Assembly: GCA_963580005.1 (NCBI GenBank)
Contig: CAUZJR010000059.1
Coordinates: forward strand, 1-17,572
Length of the DNA: 17,572 nt
DNA from: UBA8437 sp963580005
GTDB lineage: Bacteria > Planctomycetota > Planctomycetia > Planctomycetales > Planctomycetaceae
Direction: 5' to 3'
The notes under the pieces are model-generated. The model saw nothing but the letters and a program-made list of their open reading frames with translations. It was not told where the DNA came from and searched no databases. Positions 15,050 to 17,572 of this stretch are shown here, piece by piece (position 1 is the stretch's first letter; each line of letters opens with the position of its first letter). The translations under genes were made by a program, and so were the position numbers.

Positions 15050-15850
15050 TCAACGCTTCCGCAGCACGAGCACGATGTCCTCGGTCTCGGCATCGACGCG
15101 GATCGGTCGGGAGATATCGTAGGCGAAATCAAACGACTCGATCCACTCGAACTGGGGCACCGAAGCGACCAGCTGCCGGATCTGGCGGACGGTGTAGGTG
15201 CGGTAGCTGAGAATCCCGGCGATGCGGCGATGGCGGGTCGGCGTGTAGACGTCAAATGTCATTTCGAACTCCTCGACCCGCCGCCGTCGATCGATCGAGA
15301 GGCTCTGCAGGTTCGAGACGATGGCCAGGTGTCCCCGTCGGGCGGTCCACGTTTCGCCCATGTCCCGTGGTCCGCGAGTCGGGGTCAGGTGCAGACCCAG
15401 CAGGTAGATCCCCCCCCGTGCCAGGGCATCAGCGACACACTGCAGGTGCCGGCGTGCGACGGATTCGCTGTCGAGATGCCGAACGCTGTTGATCGTGTTG
15501 AAGGCGGCGTCGGCCTTTGGGCGGAGGCGAAAATCGGACATGTCGCCCACGTGGGCCGAGGGTTCCAGGCCGGCCCGCTGCAGCCGCGCGTTGCAGTAGG
15601 CGATGGCGTGGGGGTTGAGATCATTGCCGGCCACGGTGTAGCCCGATCGTGCCAGCCGGTGCAGCAATCGGCCGGTGCCGCACGCCGGTTCGAACAGCCG
15701 CCGAACCGTCCGCCCGGCAAGTTGCTCGAAACAGTCCTCGAAGAACGACAACTCCGCCGCACAATCACTGCCAAAGATCAGGTCGTAGTAGGCCGGGTAG
15801 TCGTAGAGGTGCCCGTCGAGCATCTCGGGGGACTGTGATGGCTCACGCAT
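15050..15850 (-). CDS. Class I SAM-dependent methyltransferase, substrate unknown
   Basis: A 266-aa cytoplasmic protein with a Rossmann-type SAM-binding core. Motif I is FEPACGTGRLLHRLA (53-67), the acidic residue that would bind the ribose is Asp77 in GNDLNP, VGDMSDF (101-107) matches the adenine-binding motif, and FNTINSVRHLDS (117-128) holds the post-motif region. The N-terminal YDYPAYYDLIFGSD (16-29) is common in small-molecule methyltransferases of the type that act on metabolites, but nothing identifies the substrate. The ATG at 15850 overlaps the upstream gene by 8 bp (ATGCGTGA), and an alternative ATG lies at codon 10. Translational coupling to the 286-aa protein suggests a shared role. 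The stop is 38 bp from the next promoter. Confidence 0.85.
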   Translation of the reverse strand: MREPSQSPEMLDGHLYDYPAYYDLIFGSDCAAELSFFEDCFEQLAGRTVRRLFEPACGTGRLLHRLARSGYTVAGNDLNPHAIAYCNARLQRAGLEPSAHVGDMSDFRLRPKADAAFNTINSVRHLDSESVARRHLQCVADALARGGIYLLGLHLTPTRGPRDMGETWTARRGHLAIVSNLQSLSIDRRRRVEEFEMTFDVYTPTRHRRIAGILSYRTYTVRQIRQLVASVPQFEWIESFDFAYDISRPIRVDAETEDIVLVLRKR

Positions 15851-16703
15851 CTGGCGGATCCGGTCCGTCCTCGGGACTGGCGTAGAATTCCGAGAGATCG
15901 ACGCCTCCCTTGAGTTCCGATTCGGCCAGCTGCAGCCGCTTTTCGATCGTCTGCAGTCGACGTTCCAGCACCGGTTCCAACTCGACGTCCTGGGCCCGCC
16001 TGGTCCTGGGCACCTGGGGGTAGTGCAGTTGCCGCTGCAGTGCGGCGAACATGTACAGCGGATCCTTGCCCCGGTTGGCCATGGCGATGCGGCCTTCCTT
16101 GAGACCGAACAGGATCGGGTATTCGGCCTGCCAGTCGTCGACCCCCCGCCGGCGTCGCTGGTCGGCGACCATCTGTTCGCTGCGGAAATAGATCATGTCG
16201 GCAAAGTCGATCGTCCCCAGCTCGGTCCGGATCTTCAGGATCCACTCGCGAAAGTCCTCGCTGTAGATCGGATCGGCGGCGACCGCCTCGAGACCCCGGT
16301 CGTACCCCAGGTGGTTCCGCGAAATCGCCTCGAAGTGATAAATGAACAGCCCCTGCGGAGTCGGTTCCCCGGCCCGGTACTCGGCCTCCTTTTCGAGCAC
16401 GTGCAGCGCCGTGGACTGGTCGAACTTCGCCTTCTCATCCTCGGACTGACCGATCACGAAGATCTGAAACGGAGTGAAGTAGTGGCCCAGGTGCAGCATT
16501 CCGTCGACCAGTTGACCCCGCAACAGCAACTCGCCCTCGATCACTTCCAGGGCCACCGGCAGCCGCGTGGTGCTGAGCAGTTCCTCGCGGACCTGGGCGA
16601 GGATTTCCTGCGAGGGCACCGCGTCGGCGAGTCGATCGCGGTAGGCCCGAAAGAAGTACACCTGCTCGACATACTCCTCGCGATCGAGCAGTTCGGCTGG
16701 CAT
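15843..16703 (-). CDS. Conserved planctomycete-type protein of unknown function
   Basis: A 286-aa soluble protein without signal peptide or membrane segment. Recognisable blocks are DREEYVEQVYFFRAYRDRL (7-25), HYFTPFQIFVI (74-84), EKEAEYRAGEPTPQGLFIYHFE (104-125, read as adjoining parts), RNHLGYDRGLEAVAADPIY (129-147), and a DFADMIYFRSEQ segment (166-177). Residues about 237-268 are charged and heptad-like (LERRLQTIEKRLQLAESELK), probably a coiled coil, and the C-terminus is Pro/Asp-rich. From memory this pattern belongs to a hypothetical family found in Planctomycetes; I know of no assigned function. The ATG at 16703 has AGGAAGG about 10 nt upstream. It lies 56 nt after the beta-propeller gene and overlaps the methyltransferase start by 8 bp, so the three are probably co-transcribed. 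Confidence 0.75.
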   Translation of the reverse strand: MPAELLDREEYVEQVYFFRAYRDRLADAVPSQEILAQVREELLSTTRLPVALEVIEGELLLRGQLVDGMLHLGHYFTPFQIFVIGQSEDEKAKFDQSTALHVLEKEAEYRAGEPTPQGLFIYHFEAISRNHLGYDRGLEAVAADPIYSEDFREWILKIRTELGTIDFADMIYFRSEQMVADQRRRRGVDDWQAEYPILFGLKEGRIAMANRGKDPLYMFAALQRQLHYPQVPRTRRAQDVELEPVLERRLQTIEKRLQLAESELKGGVDLSEFYASPEDGPDPPDA

Positions 16704-16759
16704 CTGCGCGGGGCCTTCCTGGGGCTGAATCCGGGGTCGGGTCGGCTGCTGACGGTGCT

Positions 16760-17572
16760 CTACCGAGCGGCGGGCTTCTTGATGTCCAGGCAGACGATCT
16801 CGGCGTCGTCGCGGATCAGCAGCTTGCCGTGTGCCAGCGAGGGTGCCTGCCTGGTCGGTCCGAGCACCTCGGCTCGAGCCAGTTCACGGAACCCCTTGGG
16901 CGAAGCAGCCACCAGCACCAGTTCTCCTCGCAGCGTGCTGATCCACAGCTTGCCATCGGCGGCAATCAGGTTGCCTTTGCCGAAGCGGGTCTTCTTCCAG
17001 GCCAGCTTGCCGGTTGTGGCGTTGAGGCAGCCGAGGTGAGTGATCGGGCCGGCACCGCCGACGTTGTCCATGCCGTACAGGAATCCGCCCAGCAGGATCG
17101 ACGTCTGCCATTCGTTGCGCATGTCGGCACCGGGTCCCTGAGTTTGCCAGGCGACCGAGGGAGCCAGCCCGGTTCCTGTCTTCTTGAGTTCCAGCATCAC
17201 GCTGCCGTGGTTTTCTCCTGACGAGAGAAACACGTGACCCTTGTGGAGCAGCGGAGTGGCGATGTTGCAGTCGTAGTCGGTCTTGTAGGGGTAGTTCCAG
17301 ATCGGAGTCCCCCGGTCAGGATCGAGCCCCACCGCCTTGTCGCCCAGGAAGGCGACCACCTGCAATCGACCTCCGGCCTTGATCAGTGCTGGTGACGAGT
17401 ACCCCGCCGGTCCGTCTGCGGCGGTCCAGATCTGTGTACCATCCTGCAGCCCAAACGCGGCGACAGCGGCACCCGGAGCACCCGGTGTGACCACCACCAT
17501 CTCGCCCACGACCAGCGGCGAGCAGGCCATGCCATAATCGGCCACCTGCCCCTTGAGCGACTTGACCACGTT
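16760..17572 (-). CDS. PQQ-like beta-propeller repeat protein, C-terminal part (N-terminus outside window)
   Basis: The last 270 residues of a gene that continues beyond the right edge; the first visible codon (AAC, 17572-17570) is in frame and no start is present. Blade motifs are visible: SPLVVGEMVVVTPG, then LQDGTQIWTA, LDPDRGTPIWNY, LNATTGKLAWKK, and DGKLWISTLRGELVLVAA, the typical outer strands of PQQ-type propeller repeats (W of each AxxxGxxxW-like unit). Planctomycetes carry many such exported propeller proteins; most lack the quinoprotein catalytic residues, and none can be checked here because the N-terminal half is missing. Whether it is exported cannot be seen. It precedes the 286-aa protein by 56 nt on the same strand. 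Confidence 0.85.
   Translation of the reverse strand, partial: NVVKSLKGQVADYGMACSPLVVGEMVVVTPGAPGAAVAAFGLQDGTQIWTAADGPAGYSSPALIKAGGRLQVVAFLGDKAVGLDPDRGTPIWNYPYKTDYDCNIATPLLHKGHVFLSSGENHGSVMLELKKTGTGLAPSVAWQTQGPGADMRNEWQTSILLGGFLYGMDNVGGAGPITHLGCLNATTGKLAWKKTRFGKGNLIAADGKLWISTLRGELVLVAASPKGFRELARAEVLGPTRQAPSLAHGKLLIRDDAEIVCLDIKKPAAR

Overview
The window is GC-rich bacterial DNA that looks like a member of the Planctomycetes. The main evidence is a chain of exported genes typical of that phylum: a DUF1549/DUF1553 protein with cytochrome-like motifs, a Tat-exported DUF1501 protein and a pre-peptidase C-terminal (PPC) domain protein. Two conserved-looking proteins of unknown function and an outer PQQ-type beta-propeller also fit. 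The genus cannot be fixed from the sequence. No tRNA, rRNA, CRISPR array, insertion sequence or phage gene was seen. Every gene is intact except the one cut by the right edge.

Region 1 (33-5723, minus strand) is a tight housekeeping operon, read right to left: psd, pssA, ribE, rsmA, guaB, then a planctomycete-type exported or membrane-anchored protein of unknown function. Two junctions are 4-bp ATGA overlaps, two are gaps of 12 and 4 nt, and the last gene starts 68 bp inside guaB. Psd and PssA together make phosphatidylethanolamine. RibE makes riboflavin, RsmA matures 16S rRNA and GuaB commits IMP to guanine nucleotides.

Region 2 (5724-7239) is a 244-bp divergent intergenic region followed by eno on the plus strand, the only plus-strand gene. 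It ends 6 nt from a gene of the opposite strand.

Region 3 (7246-14906, minus strand) is a four-gene cluster whose products all carry export signals: the DUF1549/DUF1553 protein, the DUF1501 protein, an 802-aa PPC/Ig-like protein, and a Tat-exported enolase-superfamily (mandelate racemase/muconate lactonizing type) protein with an unusual active site and an extra C-terminal region. A good sigma-70-like promoter (TTGACC, 18 nt, TAGAAT) lies upstream. Small hairpins sit in both gaps inside the cluster.

Region 4 (15050-17572, minus strand) holds a PQQ-like beta-propeller protein cut by the window edge, a 286-aa protein of unknown function, and a class I SAM-dependent methyltransferase that overlaps it by 8 bp.

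The best candidate for undescribed biology is region 3, an envelope-located gene set with no known biochemical role that includes a non-canonical enolase-fold protein.
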